A DNA stretch of 64,000 bases, from assembly GCA_029851415.1 (NCBI GenBank), contig CM056743.1, positions 15,926,727-15,990,726 on the forward strand, in the 5' to 3' direction. The translations under genes and the position numbers were made by a program. A model generated the notes under the pieces. That model was not told where the DNA came from, ran no database searches, and saw only the letters and a program-made list of their open reading frames with translations. Shown piece by piece: positions 1 through 12,288 of this stretch (its first letter is position 1; every line of letters begins with the position of its first letter). Origin of the DNA: Eretmocerus hayati. Lineage: Eukaryota; Arthropoda; Insecta; Hymenoptera; Aphelinidae.

Positions 1-852
1 ACGCGAGTATTGACAAAGGTCAAAATTTCCATGGCACTGGGGTTCAAATAAGAATGTTGTATATTTTATGAAAATTCAATCATCATCCTTGTTTGAGGCA
101 ACCCAAGTGAATTCCAGCCAGTATGGCTTGTGTATAGTTGGAAAAATCCTAAAATAGCAGAAAAACTTGATTGGCAGTAGAGAGCGAGCTGATTTCACTG
201 CAGTGGCTGTGAGGAAGGATATTGATTTTATTTTCAGGAAAATCTCACATCCGTATGATTTGAATTGATAAAAATTGGGAACGACGACATTTTGCAATAT
301 CAAGAGGAGTCAGAAAAAACAAAGACCTTCGGCGTCACTCTTTAATTCATAAAATTGGAGTTGAAGTTGGTCTACAAGTGTCATTGGTTTGGGACAGAAA
401 ATTCGTTTACGGATGTGAAACAGGCTGAATTTCCAAAGTCTTGTTTCAAAGTTCAAAGTTTTCGAAAGTTGTAATACATGTGGTATGATTTTCGATCTGT
501 TCGCTCTATTGACAATTTGAAAAAATCTATTAAAAGCAAAATTAAATTGATTGACGTAACTGTTGACAAGACACGGAAGAAGTTGGAAAAATGTAGCGCC
601 ACATGAATCGATTTGTTTTTTATAACCCTTGGAATGCTTTGTCGAACATCAGAATGAGGAACCCAAAGAGATCTGACTTATCGTTTAATTTACATATGTT
701 CATGTATGATAAATAATTCATCAAGAGCACTGGATATGGCAGTCCATCAAGAAAATGATGATGATTTTATTTCAGCTACACAATGCGGTTTCAAGAAATG
801 AGCGCTGATGACGTGAGTTCGTGAATCGAAAATTGACCTAATAAGTGGATCG
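1..852. other. Intergenic AT-rich DNA, nothing recognised
   Basis: Short open frames occur on both strands, but none has splice signals, a start context or a motif I can defend. The stretch ends at the target-site duplication of the foldback element. Confidence 0.6.
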
Positions 853-861
853 TAATATGTC
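853..861. repeat. Left target-site duplication of foldback element
   Basis: TAATATGTC lies directly outside the left inverted repeat and is repeated, same strand, at 5770-5778. Confidence 0.85.
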
Positions 862-1000
862 ATGAAGATCAGATCCGAACTAGTTTTGTACTGATTTTTT
901 TTTATTCCACAGGAACGAAGAATCGAGTTTGTAATGACATGTGACACAAAATTCAGCTAGATCCGAAGTGCAGAAAGTAGTTTTTTTTGAGGTTAGGATA
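862..1000 (+). repeat. Unique cap of left terminal inverted repeat
   Basis: This non-array segment comes before the tandem units. It includes the motif TATTCCACAGGAACGAAGA and a run of T. The same segment, inverted, is at about 5632-5769 with only scattered mismatches. Confidence 0.85.
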
Positions 1001-4000
1001 TTGAAACACGCCGGAGATAGGGTTAGGGTCGGATGCGTTCGCGAAATTCTTGTCAGGTACTCGGACAGTCATGAGGACCAATCTGCCATGGGTTTCGAGC
1101 CGATCGAAAGTGCGGAAGGCAGCCATTTTGGAGGTTATAAATCTGAACGACGCCGTAGATAGGGTTAGGATCGGAATGCGTTCGCACAATTTTTGTCAAA
1201 TACTCAGGCAATCATGAGGACCAATCTGCCATAGGTTTCAGGCCGATCGAAGGTGCGGAAGACAGTTTTCTTCCGATATTATGAATCTTGACGACGCCGT
1301 AGATAGGGTTAGAATCGGAATGCGTTCGCGGGATTTTTGTCAAATACTCGGGCAATCATGAGGACCAATCTGCCATAGGTTTCAGGCCGATCGAGAGTGC
1401 GGAAGGCAGTCATTTTTGAGGTTATAGATCTGAACGACGCCGTTGATAGGGTTAGGATCCGAATGCGTTCGCGGAATTTTTGTCAAATATTTGGGCAATC
1501 ATCAGGACCAATCTGCCATAGGTCTCAGGCCTATCGGAGGTGCGGAAGACAGTTTACTTCCGAGGTTATGAATCTTGACCACGCCGTAGATAGGGTTAGA
1601 ATCGGAATGCGTTCGCGAAATTCTTGTCAGATACTCGGGCAGTCACGAAGGCCAATCTGCCATGGGTTTCGAGTCGATCGAAGATGCGGATGGCAGTCAT
1701 TTTGGAGGTTATAAATCTGAACGACGCCGTAGATAGGGTTAGGATCGGAATGCGTTCGCAAAATTTTTGTCAAATACTCAGGCAATCATGAGGACCAATC
1801 TGCCATAGGTTTCAGGCCGATCGGAGGTGCGGAAGACAGTTTTCCTCCGAGGTTATCAATCTTGACCACGCCGTAGATAGGGTTAGGATCGGAATGCGTC
1901 CGCGAAATTCTTGTCAGATACTCGGGCAGTCATGGAGGCCAATCTGCCATGGGTTTCGAGCCGATCGAGAGTGCGGAAGGCAGTCATTTTTGAGGTTATA
2001 AATCTGAACGACGCCGTTGATAGGGTTAGGATCCGAATGCGTTCGCGGAATTTTTGTCAAATATTTGGGCAATCATCAGGACCGATCTGCCATAGGTCTC
2101 AGGCCTATCGGAGGTGCGGAAGACAGTTTACTTCCGAGGTTATGAATCTTGACCACGCCGTAGATAGGGTTAGGATCGGATTGCGTTCGCTAAATTCTTG
2201 TCAGATACTCGGGCAGTCATGAAGGCCAATCTGTTATGGGTTTCGAGCCGATCGAAAGTGCGGAAGGCAGTCATTTTGGAGGTTATAAATCTGAACGACG
2301 CCGTAGATAGGGTAAGGATTGGGATGCGTTCGCAAAATTTTTGTCAAATACTCGGGCAATCATCAGGACCAATCTGCCATAGGTTTCAGGCCGATCGAAG
2401 GTGCGGAAGACAGTTTACTTTCGAGGTTTTGAATCTTGACCACGCCGCAGATAGGGTTAGGATCGGATTGCGTTCGCTAAATTCTTGTCAGATACTCGGG
2501 CAGTCATGAAGACCAATCTGTTATGGGTTTCGAGCCGATCGAAAGTGCGGAAGGCAGTCATTTTGGAGGTTATAAATCTGAACGACGCCGTAGATAGGGT
2601 AAGGATTGGGATGCGTTCGCAAGATTCTTGTCAAATACTCGGGCAATCATCAGGACCAATCTGCCATAGGTTTCAGGCCGAACGAAGGTGCGGAAGACAG
2701 TTTACTTCCGAGGTTATGAATCTTGACCACGCCGTAGATAGGGTTAGAATCGGAATGCGTTCGCGAAATTCTTGTCAGATACTCGGGCAGTCATGAAGAC
2801 CAATCTGCCATGGGTTTCGAGCCGATCGAAAATGTGGATGGCAGTCATTTTGGAGGTTATAAATCTGAACGACACCGTAGATAGGGTTAGGATCGGAATG
2901 CGTTCGCAAGTTTCTTGTCAAATACTCGGGCAATCATGAGGACCAATCTGCCATGGGTTTCGAGCCAATCGAGAGTGCGGAAGGCAGTCATTTTGGAGGT
3001 TATAAATCTGAACGACGCCGTTGATAGGGTTAGGATCCGAATGCGTTCGCAAAATTTTTGTCAAATACTCGGGCAATCATCAGGACCAATCTGCCATAGG
3101 TTTCAAGCCGATCGAAGGTGCGGAAGACAGTTTACTTCCGAGGTTATGAATCTTGACCACGCCGTAGATAGGGTTAGAATCGGAATGCGTTCGCGAAATT
3201 CTTGTCAGATACTCGGGCAGTCATGAAGGCCAATCTGCCATGGGTTTCGAGTCGATCGAAGATGCGGATGGCAGTCATTTTGGAGGTTATAAATCTGAAC
3301 GACGCCGTAGATAGGGTTAGGATCGGAATGCGTTCGCAAAATTTTTGTCAAATACTCAGGCGATCATGAGGACCAATCTGCCATAGGTTTCAGGCCGATC
3401 GGAGGTGCGGAAGACAGTTCACTCCCGAGGTTATGAATCTTGACCACGCCGTAGATAGGGTTAGGATCGGATTGCGTTCGCTAAATTCTTGTCAGATACT
3501 CGGGCAGTCATGAAGACCAATCTGTTATGGGTTTCAAGCCGATCGAAGGTGCGGAAGACAGTTTACTTCCGAGGTTATGAATCTTGACCACGCCGTAGAT
3601 AGGGTTAGAATCGGAATGCGTTCGCGAAATTCTTGTCAGATACTCGGGCAGTCATGAAGGCCAATCTGCCATGGGTTTCGAGTCGATCGAAGATGCGGAT
3701 GGCAGTCATTTTGGAGGTTATAAATCTGAACGACGCCGTAGATAGGGTTAGGATCGGAATGCGTTCGCACAATTTTTGTCAAATACTCGGGCAATCATCA
3801 GGACCAATCTGCCATAGGTTTCAGGCCGATCGAAGGTGCGGAAGACAGTTTACTTCCGAGGTTTTGAATCTTGACCACGCCGTAGATAGGGTTAGGATCG
3901 GATTGCGTTCGCTAAATTCTTGTCAGATACTCGGGCAGTCATGAAGACCAATCTGTTATGGGTTTCGAGCCGATCGAAAGTGCGGAAGGCAGTCATTTTG

Positions 4001-4912
4001 GAGGTTATAAATCTGAACGACGCCGTAGATAGGGTAAGGATTGGGATGCGTTCGCAAAATTTTTGTCAAATACTCGGGCAATCATCAGGACCAATCTGCC
4101 ATAGGTTTCAGGCCGATCGAAGGTGCGGAAGACAGTTTACTTCCGAGGTTATGAATCTTGACCACGCCGTAGATAGGGTTAGAATCGGAATGCGTTCGCG
4201 AAATTCTTGTCAGATACTCGGGCAGTCATGAAGACCAATCTGCCATGGGTTTCGAGCCGATCGAAAATGTGGATGGCAGTCATTTTGGAGGTTATAAATC
4301 TGAACGACACCGTAGATAGGGTTAGGATCGGAATGCGTTCGCAAGTTTCTTGTCAAATACTCGGGCAATCATGAGGACCAATCTGCCATAGGTTTCAGGC
4401 CGATCGAAGGTGCGGAAGACAGTTTTCTTCCGAGGTTATCAATCTTGACCACGCCGTAGATAGGGTTAGGATCGGAATGCGTTCGCGACATTCTTGTCAG
4501 ATACTCGGGCAGTCATGAAGACCAATCTGCCATGGGTTGTGAGCCGATCGAAATTGCGGAATGCAGTCATTTTGGAGGTTATAAATCTGAACGACGCCGT
4601 AGATTGGGTTAGTATCGGAATGCGTTCGCGGAATTTTTGTCAAATACTCGGGCAATCACGAGGACCAATCTGCCATAGGTTTCAGGGCAATCGATGGTGC
4701 GGAAGACAGTTTACTTCCGAGATTATGAATCTTGACCACGCCGTAGATAGGGTTAGGATCGGAATGCGTTCGCCAAATTCTTGTCAGATACTCGGGCAGT
4801 CTTGAAGACCAATCTGCCATGGGTTCCGAGCCGATCGAAAGTGCGGAAGGCAGTCATCTTGGAGGTTATAAATCTGAACGACGTCGTAGATAGGATTAGG
4901 ATTGGAATGCGT
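1001..4912 (+). repeat. Satellite-like tandem array, about 143-bp units in 287-bp A/B dimers, forward
   Basis: Every unit carries GATAGGGTTAGGATCGGAAT, then TGCGTTCGC, then a variant of CAATCTGCCATGGGTTTCGA. Two unit types alternate: one has GAACGACGCCGTAGATAGGG, the other CTTGACCACGCCGTAGATAG. Equivalent sites recur every 287 bp over long stretches, with single-unit slips near 2772-2915 and 3345-3633 that look like unequal exchange. About 27 units are present. The roughly 103-residue open frames running through the array repeat with the units and simply reflect the period; they are not genes. Confidence 0.9.
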
Positions 4913-5631
4913 TCATTTCTAACCTCCAAAATGACTGCCTTCCGCACCCCGATCGGCTCAAAACCCATGGCAAATTGGTTTCCATGACTGCTCGAGTATC
5001 TGACAAGAATTCCGCAAACGCATTCCAATTCTAACCCTATCTACGGCTTGGTCAAGATTCATAACCTCGGAAGAAAACTGTCTTCCGCACCTTCGATCGG
5101 CTTGAAACCTATGGCAGATTGGTCCTCATGATTGCTCGAGTATTTGACGAGAATTCCGCGAACGCATTCCGATCCTAACCCTATCTACGGCGTCGTTCAG
5201 ATTTATAACCTCCAAAATGACTGCCTTCCGCACTTTCGATCGGCTCGAAACCCATAACAGATTGGTCTTCATGACTGCCCGAGTATCTGACAAGAATTTA
5301 GCGAACGCAATCCGATCCTAACCCTATCTACGGGTTGGTCAAGATTCAAAACCTCGGAAGTAAACTGTCTTCCGCACCTTCGATCGGCCTGAAACCTATG
5401 TCAGATTGGTCCTGATGATTGCCCGAGTATTTGACAAAAATTGTGCGAACGCATTCCGATCCTAACCCTATCTACGGCGTCGTTCAGATTCATAACCTCC
5501 AAAATGGCTGCCTTCCGCACTTTCGATCGGCTCGAAACCCATGGCAGATTGGTCCTCATGACTGCCCGAGTACCTGACTAGAATTTCGCGAACGCATCCC
5601 GACCCTAACCCTATCTCCGGCGTGTTTCAAT
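4913..5631 (-). repeat. Inverted part of the same tandem array, about five units
   Basis: At about 4913-4920 the polarity flips abruptly: TGCGTTCATTTCTAACCTCC joins a forward unit to a reverse one. About five units then run in the opposite direction to the right cap. The two arms are very unequal (about 27 units against 5), so the transcript or single strand would pair mainly near its ends. Confidence 0.88.
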
Positions 5632-5769
5632 ATCCTAACCTCAAAAAAAACTACTTTCCGCACCTCGGATCTATCTGAATTTTGTGTCACATGTCATTAC
5701 AAACTCGAATCTTCGTTCCTGTGGAATAAAAAAAAATCAGTACAAAACTAGTTCGGATCTGATCTCCAT

Positions 5770-5778
5770 TAATATGTC
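5770..5778. repeat. Right target-site duplication of foldback element
   Basis: A second, identical copy of TAATATGTC lies directly outside the right inverted repeat. Confidence 0.85.
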
Positions 5779-7659
5779 TCCTCATCACCACTGATGAGCA
5801 CTCGAAAATTATATTTTGTATTTTTATTTTCCCATCAAACGTAGCATGTTGTAGAGGTGATAATTTAAGGCTCTGCTTCCCGATCGACGAGGCTCATACA
5901 CTAAATATGATCGTTGAGGTAAGTGATTGCGACACCCGGTAACGCCATCACCTCTATGTGACATCGTAAGATTGTAATTGATAAAAGTTCAACACCTCTC
6001 CTGAAAAGTCCTTGAAAATGAATCCGAGAGTTGTAAGGTGTATCTGAATCCATTGGAAGTGTAATTAAGTGCCTACCGTTGATATTTTGGACAGATTTAC
6101 GTTGAAAAAGTAACCAAATCAAAATCTTGCTTGATTACGAAATTTAACTCGAGAATTTATTCATGAGCAGTACTGAATCTCAAAAATTATGTTCAATCAT
6201 GCACAAACGCATCGTAGCAGATTGCCAGGTTCTGATGCCAATTTGATAGATATGAATATTGTGAGTGTGATGCTATTCTGGGGCCAACAGAAATGTATAA
6301 AGAAACGTACAGATAGAAAAATTTGTTACCCCGTCGAATGCTCTAACGATACTTTTTATGCATGAATTACCACTGTTTGCCATGATGATTATTTTCATTT
6401 CAAACTCGTCTTCTCGTTCATCTTAATTTTCAATGAAACCATTCTATGTTTTAGAAAACTTCAATAAACAGATACAGCAGCTTATTGCGCTACCCAACAA
6501 GTATAACGCATCTTTCTACGCCACAAACACCGAATAACAACAGCTAACACGCCTATAAGCTTACAAGAACAATATCAAAGACCAGGTTTTAGATAAATGT
6601 AATTTTTTGCCAGGAAGATAACTCATCCGCTCCTTTCTTACCTTGAGCGAAAGCCAAAAATATTGAGAATCTTTATCTTAATTTAATCCCTTACATTTCT
6701 TTGATTTAATCTCTTAAATTTCTTTAATCTAATTCCTTGTAATTTACAGGACATTATTTGCAATTTGAAGGACATGTGATGCAATTGGGGAATATTCGGA
6801 AGACAACCAAAGATCTGGACGGGGTGGGAGCTCTTACCACTCGAATTGCCAGATAAGTCGGGATTTCCGATCTCCTTTCATTGTTAACTATTGAAAAATT
6901 TCATCTCCTGGCAATCAAAAGAAAACGATGCGATAAAACTGATGAACCGAGAAGTCGACATTCAGACAAGCCAGATGCCGCTCAGCATTCCTGCATTCAT
7001 TGCGCTTGAGTGAGTAAATCTATGCATTTCAATTTGGCAACTTCAAAATGAGTAATTGCTCTGCCTACATATTATTTCTAGAAAACTGTAGGAACTCTCA
7101 ATTTTTTTTGAGTTGATGACCTGGGCAAGTTTCCCAAAACTTATATATCACCATTCTCCTCCATATTTTCAGTTGATATTTGTTCAACCAGAAAGATTCG
7201 CAAGGTCACTTCTCATCAGAAAATCATACAAGACGTGTGAATGCTCCTGAAACAGAACCTTATTATATTGAAAAATCAGAGCGAGGACTGTTGGTCAGAA
7301 GAACTTTGTTTTTGCTTGGAAATGAAATATTGAAATCTTCTAGTACTTCTCAGTTATATATTTTCTTCCAAGTTAGCAAAACAGAAACTCATACTGTGAG
7401 ACATCTTTGTAAAAGTAGAGAGAAAGGGAAGGCCTTGGTAATTTCGAAACAGTTTTAGAACCAAAAGTGTGTAAAAGAACTTTTTACACCGGGATGATTT
7501 GTAACTGAAGGTAAAAGCCATAAGGAATTTGCAAATCTATCACCTGATATGGCCCTCGATAATAGTAGCAACAATATTTAAAACCTCCAATATGAGTTTG
7601 ATTTTATGTGATTGAAAATTGATTCACAAGAACTAAGTACCAAGTAGCATCATTATCAG
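5779..7659. other. AT-rich stretch without a recognised gene
   Basis: A plus-strand open frame at 7180-7458 (92 codons) follows a plausible acceptor (ATATTTTCAG at about 7171), but I recognise no domain and see no convincing partner exon. Otherwise the stretch holds only low-complexity AT-rich sequence. Confidence 0.4.
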
Positions 7660-7913
7660 TACATTATTTCCAAAAAAAATTCCTCCAACTCAAGTCTGAC
7701 AGTCTCATCACAAGAGTTGTTGAACTACGAAAAATTGATTCTCCTTCATCTGACAAAGAAAAACAAATGGAAGTTATAATTACTCTGGGTAAGTTGGCAG
7801 AGCAAGATTTGAGAGCAGTGGAAGAAGCAACGTGGGAAATTGAGAAAACTGTCATTCCTGGGATTTCTAAGTTACCGAATGAGGTTCACAAAGACAAGAC
7901 ACGCCATGACTAG
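7660..7913 (+). CDS. Unrecognised open exon or gene relic
   Basis: After an acceptor-like ATTATCAG the frame stays open for about 84 codons to a TAG. Its composition is protein-like and rich in charged residues, for example SDKEKQMEVIITLGKLAEQ, and is predicted to be helical. There is no ATG near the 5' end, so it is more likely an internal or terminal exon, or a relic, than a complete gene. I recognise no family. A palindromic MITE lies 620 bp downstream. Confidence 0.3.
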
Positions 7914-8534
7914 CACTCACTGTTATCAAAACATTTGGCGAAAGAAACAGAGTTCTATCAATGTAAGGGTTTTCCCCTCATATTGGTAGAATTTTGTTTT
8001 TTTGAATTGCATAGACGTTGATTGGTGAATGTTTAGTCTCACTTGATAATAGCAACTTGGTTCATTTTGTTTTATAAAATAAAGTAGCAGCCCCTGAGCT
8101 AGGTGTGTTATGAATGGCTAGCAAGATGATGAACAAAAACATAGCTGCTCCTATAGAGTCGTACCAGATTTTTGTAGGAGTGTTTTGTGGAAGTAAGTAG
8201 TTTACATTGTCAAAGTTTCGTTGAACATTTTATTTTAATGAAGACTGATGGATGCAGAGTAATTGCACTTGATTTTTGACAGTACTACTCGTGTTTCAGT
8301 TGCTCAGCATACTAAATTAAGAATAAATATAATTTTTGACATCTGGAAAACAGTATGAACTGTTACCCAAAGTCTCTGCTACGTATGGACTATTTACAGT
8401 CTGTCAAGTCTTAGCCATACAAACTCTTGCTTATATTGCAGATAGAAATGATGAAATTGTTCAAAAGAATTTCAAAATTTGGTGAACATCACATCTTACA
8501 CTTTATGACAAGATTGGATGGTACTATCAATTTT

Positions 8535-8959
8535 TTTAATAAAATAATTAAAAAAAAACATTTTAAAAATTCGCTTTTATGTGAACCGTTAAGCATAATT
8601 GCATGTCAAAATTTGAAGAAAATGAAAACTGTTATCTATGTTTCTGTCATAAACAAAGAGTAAGTCAGTTGACGTCCAGCTTCACGAATTCCATAATTTC
8701 AAGATATCAAAATGGTAAAAGCGTGGGTTGATTGGTGAAAACTACTCTTGATGTGTCAAGTTTACAACCCACGCTTTTACCATTTTGATATCTTGAAATT
8801 ATGGAATTCGTGAAGCTGGACGTCAACTGACTTACTCTTTGTTTATGACAGGAACATAGATAACAGTTTTCATTTTCTTCAAATTTTGACATGCAATCAT
8901 GCTTAACGGTTCACATAAAAGCGAATTTTTAAAATGTTTTTTTTAATTATTTTATTTTC
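8535..8959. mobile_element. Palindromic MITE, 425 bp
   Basis: The arms 8538-8730 and 8765-8956 are near-perfect inverse copies around a 34-bp loop. The innermost pair is GCGTGGGTTG against CAACCCACGC, and the outer pair is AATAAAATAATT against AATTATTTTATT. The 8-bp repeat TCAATTTT at 8527-8534 and 8960-8967 is a candidate target duplication, though the AT-rich setting makes chance matches easier. There is no coding capacity. Confidence 0.7.
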
Positions 8960-8967
8960 TCAATTTT

Positions 8968-10259
8968 AGTTTTATCCTAATCGCTTGGAATATAGAACAC
9001 GAATGAAGGATATTAATATCAGCCAGATTGTTGAGATATTATTCTTAAGGTTCCTTGGGTATTCATTTCTGCTCAAGCGCTTCAGAGTGCAAATTGATAA
9101 AAAGTGGAATAAATCAGTCAGCTATGGCTGATCAGAAATAATTCCTCATCTCATGTTGAGCATACCGATAATTCTGAATTGATTCACAAGCTACAGTCAA
9201 ATCACATTCAAGAGGCTGTGTTACCCTTATTACTAGAATATGAAGACATCCAATGACATTAATTTATCATCAGGACATCTCCATCCGTTAAGATCATATG
9301 ATACATCACATGCCAAAGCTCGAACATGGATGATCATATTCCTAGATCAGTAGAGTGAAATTTATTAGAAATGGAATAAGTCTTTAGCCCAATATCACAT
9401 GATATGCTACACTTTAATGGCTGGACCCATGAAAATTCAATCCAAAGAGACTGTTGAATCTCTGTGATGCATCAAGAAGTGACAGGAAGCATCCTCAATG
9501 GTTCAAATAAACAAGTTCATAACGCGTAGAGCCACTGTGACTATTTTACTTTTGAATGTAGTCCATTCCGTCATTCATCTGAAGATTCTTGAAGCATACG
9601 ATACTAAGAGTGAGGAGAAAGTCTGAATTCAATGACAAATCAAGAAGCACACAGTGTCTCATGAAATATCATTCATCACCTTGATTGTGCTTCATGATTT
9701 GAAGACCAGGACTTTGGCTCAGCGCGCTGACTGTACATACACCACAAAACTTGATTGCACACTGAGGCCTCAACTTCCTCTCTGAGCTTGCAAAAAGATG
9801 AAACCATTCAACTCTTAGAGGTACCTATTCTTTTTTATCTGCTAACACTAATCACAAACTTATTGGTCACACGTGGTGGAGAGAAACTTTTGATGAGACC
9901 ATGGTATATAGCGAGGTCGCATGCAGAAAACTAGTAAGAATCCAATAGCTAGGCGAGATCGACCGCACTCTGAAAACTGCTGAATACTGAGAAACATCAA
10001 ATTATCACAAATAACAGCACTAAAAGCAGCAACACAGCCAGCAGCAGTTTAGGCTTGACAGGACAGCATCGCGTGGCAGTGGCAGCACTTCGAGGAGGTT
10101 ATGGGTCCTACAGGCAGTTGTTATACTTGTTATAGGATAGGCATCTCATTTCTATTTGTTGATAGTCATTATGTTTTGATTAATCAAAACTAGAAAGAGT
10201 GAAATTTGTAGGGTTTGCGAAGAATCGACGAGTTGCGTCGGCTGCTGTGATATTCTAAA
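8968..10259. other. AT-rich stretch, nothing recognised
   Basis: No open frame here has coding signals I can support. CAG-rich low complexity occurs at about 10005-10080. Confidence 0.5.
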
Positions 10260-10517
10260 GCGAGGCTCTTGCCCTTGCTGATCGCGCGAATAAACCTCTA
10301 CATAATTATGCAATGAGAAAGAGAGAGAGAGGTCCGACGCTGCGCACAAACCTATTTGCATTTACACAAATATTGAATCGCGCAGAGCTCGGAAACCCAC
10401 ACGAATACACGGGATACCACGCAATTCCACGTCAGTGACACACTCACACGAAGAATTCGGTGGCGCGGCCGCGGCCGAGTTCAATAAAAGCGAATAAAAA
10501 GTGCAAAAGAGCTGAAA
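10260..10517 (+). promoter_or_regulatory. CpG-richer stretch, possible promoter or leader
   Basis: The local GC content rises: GAGAGAGAG, several CGCG motifs and GGCGCGGCCGCGGCC stand out against the AT-rich background. It directly precedes a small open frame with a good start context. The promoter role is inferred only from composition and position. Confidence 0.25.
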
Positions 10518-10667
10518 ATGTCAGGAAGCAATAAAGCTTCATTCGAAATGTGGTCTGCCCACTCAAATCAATGTGTTGAAGTTGGTCATGTCTCTGTCTG
10601 CGGTGACTACTTTGGGAAAAAATTGTTGATAGGTTGTCAATCAACAGAGGAGGTGGATTTCCCATAA
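10518..10667 (+). CDS. Possible 49-aa ORF or first coding exon
   Basis: The start GAAAATGTC has a purine at -3. The frame encodes MSGSNKASFEMWSAHSNQCV, continues to a TAA and has four cysteines. A donor-like GAG|GTGGAT lies near the end, so it could be a first exon. I recognise no family. It follows the CpG-rich stretch, the only circumstantial support. Confidence 0.25.
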   Translation: MSGSNKASFEMWSAHSNQCVEVGHVSVCGDYFGKKLLIGCQSTEEVDFP

Positions 10668-11516
10668 ACAATCACTGGAACTTCGTTATCACTTTCACGT
10701 ACTTTGAGCTGTATAATGGAGTACGAACCATAAGAATTTCTTCTACCACATACAGTGGCAAGATCTGTACTGTAACGATTGTTGCAAAGAAATGTATGGG
10801 AGAAAATCATTATTATGATTGCATTGTTTGAATATAGATATATAGTTGTAGAATGTTGCAGAATTTTATAGTAAATATGTAAATGGCAGTGAATGCCTTC
10901 AATTCATAGGAAAGCTGCCATGGTTAGAGCCATGATTTTTTTTCACAATTCAGTTGGTGCTGACTCATATTTACTGAAATACTATTCTTCATGGCAATTT
11001 TCCTTGTAATTTCAGCATCGCCAAGGGCGTGATTATTGAGTTTAGAATGAGTTCAACCCCATACGGCTGTACCGATTGGAGACTAGAGTCGAGATCATGA
11101 TCAACCAATAATTACAAAGAAATGACTTTTCAGTGGAGGTGTGAATCTATCCTTTGTGTTGAAATAGGAACTCACCAATGACACAAACAATCCAAACAAG
11201 TTCTGGATAACGATATAATTATTCAGTGATTGCATTTCTAACATAGTCAAGCCATATTCTTCAATGTTCAAAACTTTTTACTAGCACTACCGAGTATTGC
11301 CTCGGAATTAGAAACTCTTTGATGACATCTGCACCATCCCTCTCAGTATCTACAGAATGCTGTTCGGTTACTTGTCTATTAACCCATCAAATTCATTGGG
11401 GGGATAGATTTTCTGATGCATGAATTAGGAGCTTGTAGCATGACCACTCAACAGTTGGTTTTCTAGAGTGGTAAGAACTCGTATCATAATGTATTCCTCT
11501 GTCATGAGGTCCAATC

Positions 11517-11867
11517 CTACTGCCAGGAGCTCATTTGGTATAAAAGGAGATGCAGACATGCACATTTTTCTGACCTGAAAAAGAAAGAGATTTTGAGACT
11601 ACATAAGCATGCCTTACACATGGTGAGTGGGCATTTGTCACTCAGAGTGGAATGCTTGGAAAAAATAGTAACGATGTGTACAAAATTGAGAGTACAATAT
11701 ATACCGTCACCATAGCTGAATTTCAGTTTATTAGGTGTGGAGTAATCACTCCACTTACTACCGCTACTGAAATGATACATTTGTACATCCTTCTGGAATT
11801 TGACAAGAATATCTGATTCAGATTGACTTTTCTGATGAGATATCTCTTCATGAAAATCCATGCTCAC
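11517..11867 (-). CDS. Unrecognised 116-codon open frame
   Basis: The first half (through KWSDYSTPNKLKFSYGDG) looks protein-like, and a donor-like ACG|GTATAT follows it. The rest is cysteine-rich and probably intronic. No family is recognised; see the neighbouring frame at 11932-12288. Confidence 0.2.
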   Translation of the reverse strand: MSMDFHEEISHQKSQSESDILVKFQKDVQMYHFSSGSKWSDYSTPNKLKFSYGDGIYCTLNFVHIVTIFSKHSTLSDKCPLTMCKACLCSLKISFFFRSEKCACLHLLLYQMSSWQ

Positions 11868-11931
11868 AAGCGTTTCTTGTCGTTTTCAATTTTTAGAATA
11901 ATCAATTTCATATGCTTAGAAGGAACAGCAT

Positions 11932-12288
11932 TCACGGAATTCGATACAGAAATCTATCGGTTGGGAGGTACTGTATGGTCCTTGGATGAAAGACCATCAA
12001 ATGCAAGTTCTTGAATTGGGGCAAGTTCAAAATGTAAAGACTGTGATGAGTATGGTATGCCCCATCGTCAACTCCAGTACGTCTGCAGTTGTACGGATGT
12101 GAGAGGGTTCTTCTCTCATATTGCAACTCCCATAGCACAGATAAACAGTTCTTGAGAGATTCAATACACAGTGGTTTCGGTGATTGGTTCATCCAACCCG
12201 TTACTTGCAGTTTGTTTTTACTTGTATAGAGGTTTTGATTCCATCTCATATTTCTGTTCGACTTTGGGAAGTTGTCGTTCAACTTCAC
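11932..12288 (-). CDS. Unrecognised 118-codon open frame
   Basis: This is a hydrophilic frame with a balanced composition (for example CLSVLWELQYERRTLSHPYN). It is followed downstream on the same strand by a second frame at 11517-11867. I see no domain. The pair could be exons or relics of one minus-strand gene, but no matching splice pair could be fixed by eye. Confidence 0.2.
   Translation of the reverse strand: MKLNDNFPKSNRNMRWNQNLYTSKNKLQVTGWMNQSPKPLCIESLKNCLSVLWELQYERRTLSHPYNCRRTGVDDGAYHTHHSLYILNLPQFKNLHLMVFHPRTIQYLPTDRFLYRIP

Larger units (their letters stand above)
862..5769. mobile_element. Foldback (FB/MULE-like) element with satellite-built terminal inverted repeats
   Basis: The left end reads ATGAAGATCAGATCC and the reverse complement of the right end reads ATGGAGATCAGATCC. 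From there the two ends match almost base for base for several hundred bases, through a unique cap and into the tandem array. The 9-bp direct repeat TAATATGTC flanks the element exactly, at 853-861 and 5770-5778. No transposase frame lies inside, so the element is non-autonomous. Drosophila FB elements have tandem-repeat inverted ends and 9-bp duplications, and Mutator-like elements make 8-10-bp duplications; assignment to that group is inferred from this resemblance. The close match of the two ends suggests a recent insertion or sequence homogenisation. Confidence 0.85.

Noticed and set aside
1015..4760. TAGGGTTAGG in each array unit, similar to telomere repeats
   Set aside because: It occurs once per 143-bp unit and never as a run of TTAGG, so it is not an interstitial telomere tract.
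1397..4987. Repeated open frames of about 103 codons in the tandem array
   Set aside because: They recur exactly with the 287-bp dimer period and in step with unit boundaries. They are by-products of the repeat length, not genes.
1000..5650. CRISPR-like regular array
   Set aside because: The repeated segments are contiguous with no unique spacers, the period is about 143 bp, and the DNA is eukaryotic.
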